Positions 36,001 to 49,400 of a DNA stretch of 64,000 bases are shown here, piece after piece. The translations under genes and the position numbers were made by a program. The notes under the pieces are model-generated. The model was given only the letters and a program-made list of their open reading frames with translations, was not told where the DNA came from and made no database searches. This stretch comes from Paratinospora sagittata (taxonomy: Eukaryota; Streptophyta; Magnoliopsida; Ranunculales; Menispermaceae): the NCBI GenBank assembly GCA_035771175.1, contig CM069590.1, positions 30,704,821 to 30,768,820 on the forward strand, given 5' to 3'. How positions within the stretch are numbered: position 1 is the stretch's first letter; each line of letters starts with the position of its first letter.

Positions 36001-39000
36001 ATTTGCAGAGGCTATCCATTGTTTAAAACTCTAAGTATATGAAGTGGTCTCGGTAAGATAACACAACAAAAAGGAACACATCACCTGTTTTGCATCAAGA
36101 ACACATCAAACAACAGCTTTCGAATTCTACAAAGATCAAGCTCGAAGAACGAAGACATATCTCATGTTTAACGCATTAGTTTGATCCCTGTTGTGTAGGT
36201 AACCCCTCGATCAATCTTAGCACTAAAACTCTGAAAATTGCAAAGTCTTCAAAATCACTTTCGATATAGTATTTCCTTTTGACAAAAATGTTTTTCGAAA
36301 GGTTTTAATCATAATTTTAATGAGTTTTGAATTATTTAAAAGTGTTTATTCTTATATCAAAGTGTATTGAGTCAATGAAATGGTTCTTTAGTGTCAAAAT
36401 ATTAATTTTTCAAAAATAAGGCTATCCAGCAATTGGCACGTCTTAGACTAAAATCTGATATTTCTAAGGAGAAAAATGTGGGCACTTCTGCTTTCTCGAT
36501 TTTTCTATTCCTTCACAGTTTTGCAAGGTTATCTTAATTGAAATATTCTCTAGTAACACCTAGATGATTCCCATTGTCTCGCACGCCCAAAAAACTTTAG
36601 ATTGAACAATGTTTTGAATTCAAATCATTTTGTAGTACTCTTGCTCTTTAACCTTCAACTTCAAATTTTATAAAACACTCATTCTCTGATTTTCAAAAAT
36701 ACAACACGCACGATATTTGCAAGTTATATTGAGCTTTTCGAAGAGTTTTTCAAGAGAAGAAAGTAATGATTCTTGCCTTTGCAAAAAAAGGCTTCGAATT
36801 GAATCAAAATTGCAATCTGTCTTGATGTTCAGCTAGTTTCTTCATTTTATCCCTTGTGTGCTAAGATTTGCAGAGGCTATCCCTTGTTTAAAACTCTAAG
36901 TATATGAAGTGGTCTCGGTAAAATAACACAACAAAAAGGAACACATCACCTGTTTTGCATCAAGAACACATCAAACAACAGCTTTCGAATTCTACAAAGA
37001 TCAAGCTCGAAGAACGAAGACATATCTCATGTTTAACGCATTAGTTTGATCCCTGGTGTGTAGGTAACCCCTCGATCAATCTTAGCACTAAAACTCTGAA
37101 AATTGCAAAGTCTTCAAAATCACTTTCGATATAGTATTTCCTTTTGACAAAAATGTTTTCCGAAAGGTTTTAATCATAATTTTAATGAGTTTTGAATTAT
37201 TTAAAAGTGTTTATTCTTATATCAAAGTGTTTTGAGTCAATGAAATGGTTCTTTAGTGTCAAAATATTAATTTTTCAAAAATAAGGCTATCCAGCAATTG
37301 GCACGTCTTAGACTAAAATCTGATATTTCTAACGAGAAAAATGTGGGCACTTCTGCTTTCTCGATTTTTCTATTCCTTCACAGTTTTGCAAGGTTATCTT
37401 AATTGAAATATTCTCTACTAACACCTAGATGATTCCCATTGTCTCGCACGCCCAAAAAACTTCATATTGAACAATGTTTTGAATTCAAATCATTTTGTAG
37501 TACTCTTGCTCTTTAACCTTCAACTTCAAATTTTATAAAACACTCATTCTCTGATTTTCAAAAATACAACACGCGCGATATTTGCAAGTTAGATTGAGCT
37601 TTTCGAAGAGTTTTTCAAGTGAAGAAAGAAATGATTCTTGCATTTGCAAAAAAAGGCTTCGAATTGAATCAAAATTGCAATCTGTCTTGATGTTCAGCTA
37701 GTTCTTCATTTTAACCCTTGTGTGCTAAGATTTGCAGAGGCTATCCATTGTTTAAAACTCTAAGTATATGAAGTGGTCTCGGTAAGATAACACAACAAAA
37801 AGGAACACATCACCTGTTTCGCATCAAGAACACATCAAACAACAGCTTTCGAATTCTACAAAGATCAAGCTCGAAGAACGAAGACATATCTCATGTTTAA
37901 CGCATTAGTTTGATCCCTGTTGTGTAGGTAACCCCTCGATCAATCTTAGCACTAAAACTCTGAAAATTGCAAAGTCTTCAAAATCACTTTCGATATAGTA
38001 TTTCCTTTTGACAAAAATGTTTTTCGAAAGGTTTTAATCATAATTTTAATGAGTTTTGAATTATTTAAAAGTGTTTATTCTTATATCAAAGTGTATTGAG
38101 TCAATGAAATGGTTCTTTAGTGTCAAAATATTAATTTTTCAAAAATAAGGCTATCCAGCAATTGGCACGTCTTAGACTAAAATCTGATATTTCTAAGGAG
38201 AAAAATGTGGGCACTTCTGCTTTCTCGATTTTTCTATTCCTTCACAGTTTTGCAAGGTTATCTTAATTGAAATATTCTCTAGTAACACCTAGATGATTCC
38301 CATTGTCTCGCACGCCCAAAAAACTTTAGATTGAACAATGTTTTGAATTCAAATCATTTTGTAGTACTCTTGCTCTTTAACCTTCAACTTCAAATTTTAT
38401 AAAACACTCATTCTCTGATTTTCAAAAATACAACACGCACGATATTTGCAAGTTATATTGATCTTTTCGAAGAGTTTTTCAAGAGAAGAAAGTAATGATT
38501 CTTGCCTTTGCAAAAAAAGGCTTCGAATTGAATCAAAATTGCAATCTGTCTTGATGTTCAGCTAGTTTCTTCATTTTATCCCTTGTGTGCTAAGATTTGC
38601 AGAGGCTATCCCTTGTTTAAATCTCTAAGTATATGAAGTGGTCTCGGTAAAATAACACAACAAAAAGGAACACATCACCTGTTTTGCATCAAGAACACAT
38701 CAAACAACAGCTTTCGAATTCTACAAAGATCAAGCTCGAAGAACGAAGACATATCTCATGTTTAACGCATTAGTTAGATCCCTGGTGTGTAGGTAACCCC
38801 TCGATCAACCTTAGCACTAAAACTCTGAAAATTGCAAAGTCTTCAAAATCACTTTCGATATAGTATTTCCTTTTGACAAAAATGTTTTCCGAAAGGTTTT
38901 AATCATAATTTTAATGAGTTTTGAATTATTTAAAAGTGTTTATTCTTATATCAAAGTGTTTTGAGTCAATGAAATGGTTCTTTAGTGTCAAAATATTAAT

Positions 39001-39540
39001 TTTTCAAAAATAAGGCTATCCAGCAATTGGCACGTCTTAGACTAAAATCTGATATTTCTAACGAGAAAAATGTGGGCACTTCTGCTTTCTCGATTTTTCT
39101 ATTCCTTCACAGTTTTGCAAGGTTATCTTAATTGAAATATTCTCTAGTAACACCTAGATGATTCCCATTGTCTCGCACGCCCAAAAAACTTCATATTGAA
39201 CAATGTTTTGAATTCAAATCATTTTGTAGTACTCTTGCTCTTTAACCTTCAACTTCAAATTTTATAAAACACTCATTCTCTGATTTTCAAAAATACAACA
39301 CGCACGATATTTGCAAGTTATATTGAGCTTTTCGAAGAGTTTTTCAAGAGAAGAAAGTAATGATTCTTGCCTTTGCAAAAAAAGGCTTCGAATTGAATCA
39401 AAATTGCAATCTGTCTTGATGTTCAGCTAGTTTCTTCATTTTATCCCTTGTGTGCTAAGATTTGCAGAGGCTATCCCTTGTTTAAAACTCTAAGTATATG
39501 AAGTGGTCTCGGTAAAATAACACAACAAAATGGAACACAT
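30029..39540 (+). repeat. Subregion dense in B-type ends and dimer blocks
   Basis: Most units here end in the B form (CACGCACGAT, AAGAGAAGAAAG, TAGTTTCTTC, CCCTTG), whereas elsewhere in domain 1 only about one unit in seven or eight does. Linked variants recur: GTGTATTGAGTC at 32040, 36364 and 38093; CTACTAACACC with CTTCATATTG in units 32623, 34353 and 36947; GTTAGATCC with GATGTAG in units 30894, 33488 and 35218. GGTAAAATAAC closes several units and persists into unit 39541. Units 32623-33488 and 34353-35218 form a 1,730-bp dimer in tandem. Units 36082 and 37811 are another dimer-spaced pair. This is a local amplification zone. Confidence 0.75.
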
Positions 39541-40405
39541 CACCTGTTTTGCATCAAGAACACATCAAACAACAGCTTTCGAATTCTACAAAGATCAAGC
39601 TCGAAGAACGAAGACATATCTCATGTTTAACGCATTAGTTTGATCCCTGGTGTGTAGGTAACCCCTCGATCAATCTTAGCACTAAAACTCTGAAAATTGC
39701 AAAGTCTTCAAAATCACTTTCGATATAGTATTTCCTTTTGACAAAAATGTTTTCCGAAAGGTTTTAATCATAATTTTAATGAGTTTTGAATTATTTAAAA
39801 GTGTTTATTCTTATATCAAAGTGTTTTGAGTCAATGAAATGGTTCTTTAGTGTCAAAATATTAATTTTTCAAAAATAAGGCTATCCAGCAATTGGCACGT
39901 CTAAGACTAAAATCTGATATTTCTAACGAGAAAAATGTGGGCACTTCTGCTTTCTCGATTTTTCTATTCCTTCACAGTTTTGCAAGGTTATCTTAATTGA
40001 AATATTCTCTAGTAACACCTAGATGATTCCCATTGTCTCGCACGCCCAAAAAACTTTAGATTGAACAATGTTTTGAATTCAAATCATTTTGTAGTACTCT
40101 TGCTCTTTAACCTTCAACTTCAAATTTTATAAAACACTCATTCTCTGATTTTCAAAAATACAACACGCACGATATTTGCAAGTTATATTGAGCTTTTCGA
40201 AGAGTTTTTCAAGAGAAGAAAGTAATGATTCTTGCCTTTGCAAAAAAAGGCTTCGAATTGAATCAAAATTGCAATCTGTCTTGATGTGCAGCTAGTTTCT
40301 TCATTTTATCCCTTGTGTGCTAAGATTTGCAGAGGCTATCCCTTGTTTAAAACTCTAAGTATATGAAGTGGTCTCGGTAAAATAACACAACAAAAAGGAA
40401 CACAT

Positions 40406-42997
40406 CACCTGTTTTGCATCAAGAACACATCAAACAACAGCTTTCGAATTCTACAAAGATCAAGCTCGAAGAACGAAGACATATCTCATGTTTAACGCAT
40501 TAGTTTGATCCCTGTTGTGTAGGTAACCCCTCGATCAATCTTAGCACTAAAACTCTGAAAATTTCAAAGTCTTCAAAATCACTTTCGATATAGTATTTCC
40601 TTTTGACAAAAATGTTTTCCGAAAGGTTTTAATCATAATTTTAATGAGTTTTGAATTATTTAAAAGTGTTTATTCTTATTTCAAAGTGTTTTGAGTCAAT
40701 GAAATGGTTCTTTAGTGTCAAAATATTTATTTTTCAAAAATAAGGCTATCCAGCAATTGGCACGTCTTAGTCTAAAATCTGATATTTCTAACGAGAAAAA
40801 TGTGGGCACTTCTGCTTTCTCGATTTTTCTATTCCTTCACAGTTTTGCAAGGTTATCTTAATGGAAATATTCTCTAGTAACACCTAGATGATTCCCATTG
40901 TCTCGCACGCCCAAAAAACTTTAGATTGAACAATGTTTTGAATTCAAATCATTTTGTAGTACTCTTGCTCTTTAACCTTCAACTTCAAATTTTATAAAAC
41001 ACTCATTCTCTGATTCTCAAAAATACAACACGCGCGATATTTGCAAGTTAGATTGAGCTTTTCGAATAGTTTTTCAAGTGAAGAAAGAAATGATTCTTGC
41101 ATTTGCAAAAAAAGGCTTCGAATTGAATCAAAATTGCAATCTGTCTTGATGTTCAGCTAGTTCTTCATTTTAACCCTTGTGTGCTAAGATTTGCAGAGGC
41201 TATCCATTGTTTAAAACTCTAAGTATATGAAGTGGTCTCGGTAAGATAACACAACAAAAAGGAACACATCACCTGTTTTGCATCAAGAACACATCAAACA
41301 ACAGCTTTCGAATTCTACAAAGATCAAGCTCGAAGAACGAAGACATATCTCATGTTTAACGCATTAGTTTGATCCCTGTTGTGTAGGTAACCCCTCGATC
41401 AATCTTAGCACTAAAACTCTGAAAATTTCAAAGTCTTCAAAATCACTTTCGATATAGTATTTCCTTTTGACAAAAATGTTTTCCGAAAGGTTTTAATCAT
41501 AATTTTAATGAGTTTTGAATTATTTAAAAGTGTTTATTCTTATTTCAAAGTGTTTTGAGTCAATGAAATGGTTCTTTAGTGTCAAAATATTTATTTTTCA
41601 AAAATAAGGCTATCCAGCAATTGGCACGTCTTAGTCTAAAATCTGATATTTCTAACGAGAAAAATGTGGGCACTTCTGCTTTCTCGATTTTTCTATTCCT
41701 TCACAGTTTTGCAAGGTTATCTTAATGGAAATATTCTCTAGTAACACCTAGATGATTCCCATTGTCTCGCACGCCCAAAAAACGTTAGATTGAACAATGT
41801 TTTGAATTCAAATCATTTTGTAGTACTCTTGCTCTTTAACCTTCAACTTCAAATTTTATAAACCACTCATTCTCTGATTTTCAAAAATACAACACGCGCG
41901 ATATTTGCAAGTTAGATTGAGCTTTTCGATGAGTTTTTCAAGTGAAGAAAGAAATGATTCTTGCATTTGCAAAAAAAGGCTTCGAATTGAATCAAAATTG
42001 CAATCTGTCTTGATGTTCAGCTAGTTCTTCATTTTAACCCTTGTGTGCTAAGATTTGCAGAGGCTATCCATTGTTTAAAACTCTAAGTATATGAAGTGGT
42101 CTCGGTAAGATAACACAACAAAAAGGAACACATCACCTGTTTTGCATCAAGAACACATCAAACAACAGCTTTCGAATTCTACAAAGATCAAGCTCGAAGA
42201 ACGAAGACATATCTCATGTTTAACGCATTAGTTTGATCCCTGTTGTGTAGGTAAGCCCTCGATCAATCTTAGCACTAAAACTCTGAAAATTGCAAAGTCT
42301 TCAAAATCACTTTCGATATAGTATTTCCTTTTGACAAAAATGTTTTCCGAAAGGTTTTAATCATAATTTTAATGAGTTTTGAATTATTTAAAAGTGTTTA
42401 TTCTTATTTCAAAGTGTTTTGAGTCAATGAAATGGTTCTTTAGTGTCAAAATATTTATTTTTCAAAAATAAGGCTATCCAGCAATTGGCACGTCTTAGTC
42501 TAAAATCTGATATTTCTAACGAGAAAAATGTGGGCACTTCTGCTTTCTCGATTTTTCTATTCCTTCACAGTTTTGCAAGGTTATCTTAATGGAAATATTC
42601 TCTAGTAACACCTAGATGATTCCCATTGTCTCGCACGCCCAAAAAACTTTAGATTGAACAATGTTTTGAATTCAAATCATTTTGTAGTACTCTTGCTCTT
42701 TAACCTTCAACTTCAAATTTTATAAACCACTCATTCTCTGATTTTCAAAAATACAACACGCGCGATATTTGCAAGTTAGATTGAGCTTTTCGATGAGTTT
42801 TTCAAGTGAAGAAAGAAATGATTCTTGCATTTGCAAAAAAAGGCTTCGAATTGAATCAAAATTGCAATCTGTCTTGATGTTCAGCTAGTTCTTCATTTTA
42901 ACCCTTGTGTGCTAAGATTTGCAGAGGCTATCCATTGTTTAAAACTCTAAGTATATGAAGTGGTCTCGGTAAGATAACACAACAAAAAGGAACACAT
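40406..42997 (+). repeat. Three related units with staggered shared halves
   Basis: Units 40406, 41270 and 42134 share CTTATTTCAAAG, ATATTTATTTTTC, CTTAGTCTAAA and CTTAATGGAAATATT. Units 40406 and 41270 also share GAAAATTTCAAAG in the first half. Units 41270 and 42134 also share AAACCACTC and TTTTCGATGAG in the second half. The staggered sharing suggests exchange with breakpoints inside units. Confidence 0.8.
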
Positions 42998-43861
42998 CAC
43001 CTGTTTTGCATCAAGAACACATCAAACAACAGCTTTCGAATTCTACAAAGATCAAGCTCGAAGAACGAAGACATATCTCATGTTTAACGCATTAGTTTGA
43101 TCCCTGTTGTGTAGGTAAGCCCTCGATCAATCTTAGCACTAAAACTCTGAAAATTGCAAAGTCTTCAAAATCACTTTCGATATAGTATTTCCTTTTGACA
43201 AAAATGTTTTCCGAAAGGTTTTAATCATAATTTTAATGAGTTTTGAATTATTTAAAAGTGTTTATTCTTATATCAAAGTGTTTTGAGTCAATGAAATGGT
43301 TCTTTAGTGTCAAAATATTAATTTTTCAAAAATAAGGCTATCCAGCAATTGGCACGTTTTAGACTAAAATCTGATATTTCTAAGGAGAAAATTGTGGGCA
43401 CTTCTGCTTTCTCGATTTTTCTATTCCTTCACAGTTTTACAAGGTTATCTTAATTGAAATATTCTCTAGTAACACCTAGATGATTCCCATTGTCTCGCAC
43501 GCCCAAAAAACTTTAGATTGAACAATGTTTTGAATTCAAATCATTTTGTAGTACTCTTGCTCTTTAACCTTCAACTTCAAATTTTATAAACCACTCATTC
43601 TCTGATTTTCAAAAATACAACACGCGCGATATTTGCAAGTTTGATTGAGCTTTTCGAAGAGTTTTTCAAGTGAAGAAAGAAATGATTCGTGCATTTGCAA
43701 AAAAAGGCTTCGAATTAAATCAAAATTGCAATCTGTCTTGATGTTCAGCTAGTTCTTCATTTTAACCCTTGTGTGCTAAGATTTGCAGAGGCTATCCATT
43801 GTTTAAAACTCTAAGTATCTGAAGTGGTCTCGGTAAGATAACACATGAAAAAGGAACACAT
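42998..43861 (+). repeat. Second copy of the 28301-type unit
   Basis: This carries the same rare set as 28301-29164, including ACACATGAAAAAGG at its end, plus private changes CACGTTTTAGAC, AAAATTGTGGG and CAAGTTTGATTG. The next unit opens TGCGTCAAG with CAATAGC as at 29165. Confidence 0.8.
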
Positions 43862-44725
43862 CACCTGTTTTGCGTCAAGAACACATCAAACAATAGCTTT
43901 CGAATTCTACAAAGATCAAGCTCGAAGAACGAAGACATATCTCATGTTTAACGCATTAGTTTGATCCCTGGCGTGTAGGTAACCCCTCGATCAATCTTAG
44001 CACTAAAACTCTGAAAATTGCAAAGTCTTCAAAATCACTTTCGATATAGTATTTCCTTTTGACAAAAATGTTTTCCGAAAGGTTTTAATCATAATTTTAA
44101 TGAGTTTTGAATTATTTAAAAGTGTTTATTCTTATATCAAAGTGTTTTGAGTCAATGAAATGGTTCTTTAGTGTCAAAATATTAATTTTTCAAAAATAAG
44201 GCTATCCAGCAATTGGCACGTCTTAGACTAAAATCTGATATTTCTAACGAGAAAAATGTGGGCACTTCTGCTTTCTCGATTTTTCTATTCCTTCACAGTT
44301 TTGCAAGGTTATCTTAATTGAAATATTCTCCAGTAACACCTAGATGATTCCCATTGTCTCGCACGCCCAAAAAACTTTAGATTGAACAATGTTTTGAATT
44401 CAAATCATTTTGTAGTACTCTTGCTCTTTAACCTTCAACTTCAAATTTTATAAAACACTCATTCTCTGATTTTCAAAAATACAACACGCAGGATATTTGC
44501 AAGTTATATTGAGCTTTTCGAAGAGTTTTTCAAGAGAAGAAAGTAATGATTTTTGCCTTTGCAAAAAAAGGCTTCAAATTGAATCAAAATTGCAATCTGT
44601 CTTGATGTTCAGCTAGTTCTTCATTTTTACCCTTGTGTGCTAAGATTTGCAGAGGCTATCCATTGTTTAAAACTCTAAGTATATGAAGCGGTCTCGGTAA
44701 GATAACACATCAAAAAGGAACACAT
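43862..44725 (+). repeat. Transition unit between domains 1 and 2
   Basis: The first part is domain 1 type (GTAGGTAAC, TTTCCGAAAGG, GCTTTCTCG). From about 44489 it shows CACGCAGGATATT, and it ends with ACACATCAAAAAGG; both are otherwise confined to domain 2. Private changes include CTGGCGTGTAGG, CTCCAGTAAC and GGCTTCAAATTG. It also opens with the S-like TGCGTCAAG. It is a mosaic that marks the switch. Confidence 0.8.
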
Positions 44726-46416
44726 CACCTGTTTTGAATCAAGAACACATCAAACAACAGCTTTCGAATTCTACAAAGATCAAGCTCGGAGAACGAAGAC
44801 ATATGTCATGTCTAATGAATTAGTTTGATCTCTGGTGTGTAGGGTAACCCCTCGATCAATCTCAGCACTAAAACTCTGAAAATTTCAAAGTCTTCAAAAT
44901 CACTTTCGATATAGTATTTTATTTTGAAAAAAATGTTTTCTGAAAGGTTTTAATCATAATTTTAATGAGTTTTGAATTATTTAAAAGTGTTTAATCTTAT
45001 ATCAAAGTGTTTTGAGTCAACGAAATGGTTCTTTAGTGTCAAAATATTAATTTTTCAAAAATAAGGCTATCCAGCAATTTGCACGTCTTAGACTAAAATC
45101 TGATATTTCTAACGAGAAAAATGTGGGCACTTCTGCTTGCTCGATTTTTCTATTCCTTCACAGTTTTGCCAGGTTATCTTAATTGAAATGTTCTCTAGTA
45201 ACACCTAGATGATTCCCATTGTCTCGCACGCCCAAAAAACTTTAGATTGAACAATGTTTTGAATTCAAATCATTTTGTAGTACTCATTCTCTGATTTTCA
45301 AAAATACAACACGCACGATATTTGCAAGTTAGATTGAGCTTTTCGAAGAGTTTTTCAAGAGAAGAAAGTAATGATTCTTGCCTTTGCAAAAAAAGGCTTC
45401 GAATTGAATCAAAATTGCAATCTGTCTTGATGTTCAGCTAGTTTCTTCATTTTATCCCTTGTGTGCTAAGATTTGCAGAGGCTATCCCTTGTTTAAAACT
45501 CTAAGTATATGAAGTGGTCTCGGTAAGATAACACATCAAAAAGGAACAAATCACCTGTTTTGCCTCAAGAACACATCAAACAACAGCTTTCGAATTCTAC
45601 AAAGATCAAGCTCGAAGAACGAAGACATCTCTCATGTTTAACGCATTAGTTTGATCCATGGTGTGTAGGGTAACCCCTCGATCAATCTTAGAACTAAAAC
45701 TCTGAAAATTGCAAAGTCTTCAAAATCACTTTCGATATAGAATTACATTTTGACAAAAATGTTTTCCGAAAGGTTTTAATCATAATTTTAATGAGTTTTG
45801 AATGATTTAAAAGTGTTTATTCTTATATCAAAGTGTTTTGAGTCAATGAAATGGTTCTTTAGTGTCAAAATATTAATTTTTCAAAAATAAGGCTATCCAG
45901 CAATTGGCACGTCTTAGACTAAAATCTTATATTTCTAACGAGAAAAATGTGGGCACTTCTGCTTGCTCGATTTTTCTATTCATTCACAGTTTTGCCAGGT
46001 TATCTTAATCGAAATATTCTCTAGTAACACCTAGTTGATTCCCATTGTCTCGCACGCCCAAAAAACTTTAGATTGAACAATGTTTTGAATTCAAATCATT
46101 TTGTAGTACTCTTGCTCTTTAACCTTCAACTTCAAATTTTATAAAACACTCATTCTCTGATTTTCAAAAATACAACACGCAGGATATTTGCAAGTTATGT
46201 TGAGCTTTTCGAAGAGTTTTTCAAGAGAAGAAAGTAATGATTCTTGCCTTTGCAAAAAAAGGCTTCGAATTAAATCAAAATTGCAATCTGTCTTGATGTT
46301 CAGCTAGTTCTTCATTTTAACCCTTGTGTGCTAAGATTTGCAGAGGCTATCCATTGTTTAAAACTCTAAGTATATGAAGTGGTCTCGGTAAGATAACACA
46401 TCAAAAAGGAACACAT
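44726..46416 (+). repeat. First S-L dimer of domain 2, diverged edge copy
   Basis: The S unit has private changes (TTTTGAATCAAG, AGCTCGGAGAAC, TCTAATGAATTAG, GAAATGTTCTC). The L unit has GAAGACATCTCTC, TTGATCCATGG, TTAGAACTAAAAC and AGAATTACATTTTG. Dimers further in lack these. Divergent copies at an array edge are what unequal exchange predicts. The dimer period is 1,691 bp (826 + 865). Confidence 0.8.
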
Positions 46417-49400
46417 CACCTGTTTTGCGTCAAGAACACATCAAACAATAGCTTTCGAATTCTACAAAGATCAAGCTAGAAGAACGAAGACATATGTCAT
46501 GTCTAATGCATTAGTTTGATCTCTGGTGTGTAGGGTAACCCCTCGATCAATCTCAGCACTAAAACTCTGAAAATTTCAAAGTCTTCAAAATCACTTTCGA
46601 TATAGTATTTTATTTTGAAAAAAATGTTTTCTGAAAGGTTTTAATCATAATTTTAATGAGTTTTGAATTAATTAAAAGTGTTTAATCTTATATCAAAGTG
46701 TTTTGAGTCAATGAAATGGTTCTTTAGTGTCAAAATATTAATTTTTCAAAAATAAGGCTATCCAGCAATTTGCACGTCTTAGACTAAAATCTGATATTTC
46801 TAACGAGAAAAAGGTGGGCACTTCTGCTTGCTCGATTTTTCTATTGCTTCACAGTTTTGCCAGGTTATCTTAATTGAAATATTCTCTAGTAACACCTAGA
46901 TGATTCCCATTGTCTCGCACGCCCAAAAAACTTTAGATTGAACAATGTTTTGAATTCAAATCATTTTGTAGTACTCATTCTCTGATTTTCAAAAATACAA
47001 CACGCACGATATTTGCAAGTTAGATTGAGCTTTTCGAAGAGTTTTTCAAGAGAAGAAAGTAATGATTCTTGCCTTTGCAAAAAAAGGCTTCGAATGGAAT
47101 CAAAATTGCAATCTGCCCTGATGTTCAGCTAGGTTCTTCATTTTATCCCTTGTGTGCTAAGATTTGCAGAGGCTATCCCTTGTTTAAAACTCTAAGTATA
47201 TGAAGTGGTCTCGGTAAGATAACACATCAAAAAGGAACAAATCACCTGTTTTGCCTCAAGAACACATCAAACAACAGCTTTCGAATTCTACAAAGATCAA
47301 GCTCGAAGAACGAAGACATATCTCATGTTTAACGCATTAGTTTGATCCCTGGTGTGTAGGGTAACCCCTCGATCAATCTTAGCACTAAAACTCTGAAAAT
47401 TGCAAAGTCTTCAAAATCACTTTCGATATAGAATTTCATTTTGGCAAAAATGTTTTCCGAAAGGTTTTAATCATAATTTTAATGAGTTTTGAATGATTTA
47501 AAAGTGTTTATTCTTATATCAAAGTGTTTTGAGTCAATGAAATGGTTCTTTAGTGTCAAAATATTAATTTTTCAAAAATAAGGCTATCCAGCAATTGGCA
47601 CGTCTTAGACTAAAATCTTATATTTCTAACGAGAAAAATGTGGGCACTTCTGCTTGCTCGATTTTTCTATTCATTCACAGTTTTGCCAGGTTATCTTAAT
47701 CGAAATATTCTCTAGTAACACCTAGTTGATTCCCATTGTCTCGCACGCCCAAAAAACTTTAGATTGAACAATGTTTTGAATTCAAATCATTTTGTAGTAC
47801 TCTTGCTCTTTAACCTTCAACTTCAAATTTTATAAAACACTCATTCTCTGATTTTCAAAAATACAACACGCAGGATATTTGCAAGTTATGTTGAGCTTTT
47901 CGAAGAGTTTTTCAAGAGAAGAAAGTAATGATTCTTGCCTTTGCAAAAAAAGGCTTCGAATTAAATCAAAATTGCAATCTGTCTTGATGTTCAGCTAGTT
48001 CTTCATTTTAACCCTTGTGTGCTAAGATTTGCAGAGGCTATCCATTGTTTAAAACTCTAAGTATATGAAGTGGTCTCGGTAAGATAACACATCAAAAAGG
48101 AACACATCACCTGTTTTGCGTCAAGAACACATCAAACAATAGCTTTCGAATTCTACAAAGATCAAGCTCGAAGAACGAAGACATATGTCATGTCTAATGC
48201 ATTAGTTTGATCTCTGGTGTGTAGGGTAACCCCTCGATCAATCTCAGCACTAAAACTCTGAAAATTTCAAAGTCTTCAAAATCACTTTCAATATAGTATT
48301 TTATTTTGAAAAAAATGTTTTCTGAAAGGTTTTAATCATAATTTTAATGAGTTTTGAATTATTTAAAAGTGTTTAATCTTATATCAAAGTGTTTTGAGTC
48401 AATGAAATGGTTCTTTAGTGTCAAAATATTAATTTTTCAAAAATAAGGCTATCCAGCAATTTGCACGTCTTAGACTAAAATCTGATATTTCTAACGAGAA
48501 AAAGGTGGGCACTTCTGCTTGCTCGATTTTTTTATTGCTTCACAGTTTTGCCTGGTTATCTTAATTGAAATATTCTCTAGTAACACCTAGATGATTCCCA
48601 TTGTCTCGCACGCCCAAAAAACTTTAGATTGAACAATGTTTTGAATTCAAATCATTTTGTAGTACTCATTCTCTGATTTTCAAAAATACAACACGCACGA
48701 TATTTGCAAGTTAGATTGAGCTTTTCGAAGAGTTTTTCAAGAGAAGAAAGTAATGATTCTTGCCTTTGCAAAAAAAGGCTTCGAATTGAATCAAAATTGC
48801 AATCTGTCTTGATGTTCAGCTAGTTTCTTCATTTTATCCCTTGTGTGCTAAGATTTGCAGAGGCTATCCCTTGTTTAAAACTCTAAGTATATGAAGTGGT
48901 CTCGGTAAGATAACACATCAAAAAGGAACAAATCACCTGTTTTGCCTCAAGAACACATCAAACAACAGCTTTCGAATTCTACAAAGATCAAGCTCGAAGA
49001 ACGAAGACATATCTCATGTTTAACGCATTAGTTTGATCCCTGGTGTGTAGGGTAACCCCTCGATCAATCTTAGCACTAAAACTCTGAAAATTGCAAAGTC
49101 TTCAAAATCACTTTCGATATAGAATTTCATTTTGGCAAAAATGTTTTCCGAAAGGTTTTAATCATAATTTTAATGAGTTTTGAATGATTTAAAAGTGTTT
49201 ATTCTTATATCAAAGTGTTTTGAGTCAATGAAATGGTTCTTTAGTGTCAAAATATTAATTTTTCAAAAATAAGGCTATCCAGCATTTGGCACGTCTTAGA
49301 CTAAAATCTTATATTTCTAACGAGCAAAAGGTGGGCACTTCTGCTTGCTCGATTTTTCTATTCCTTCACAGTTTTGCCAGGTTATCTTAATCGAAATATT

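Larger units (their letters stand above)
3589..44725 (+). repeat. Satellite array domain 1, main part
   Basis: The rest of unit 3 is followed by 47 complete units of 863-865 bp. Starts: 4105, 4968, 5833, 6696, 7560, 8424, 9289, 10153, 11018, 11882, 12746, 13609, 14472, 15336, 16200, 17064, 17928, 18793, 19657, 20521, 21386, 22250, 23114, 23978, 24843, 25708, 26573, 27437, 28301, 29165, 30029, 30894, 31758, 32623, 33488, 34353, 35218, 36082, 36947, 37811, 38676, 39541, 40406, 41270, 42134, 42998, 43862. All are in one orientation with no gap. Length differences come mainly from TAGTTCTTC against TAGTTTCTTC and single-base slips. All carry GTAGGTAA, not the GTAGGGTAA of domain 2. Units are very similar by eye but carry linked variants that define local duplications. 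No gene was found in this stretch. Confidence 0.97.
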
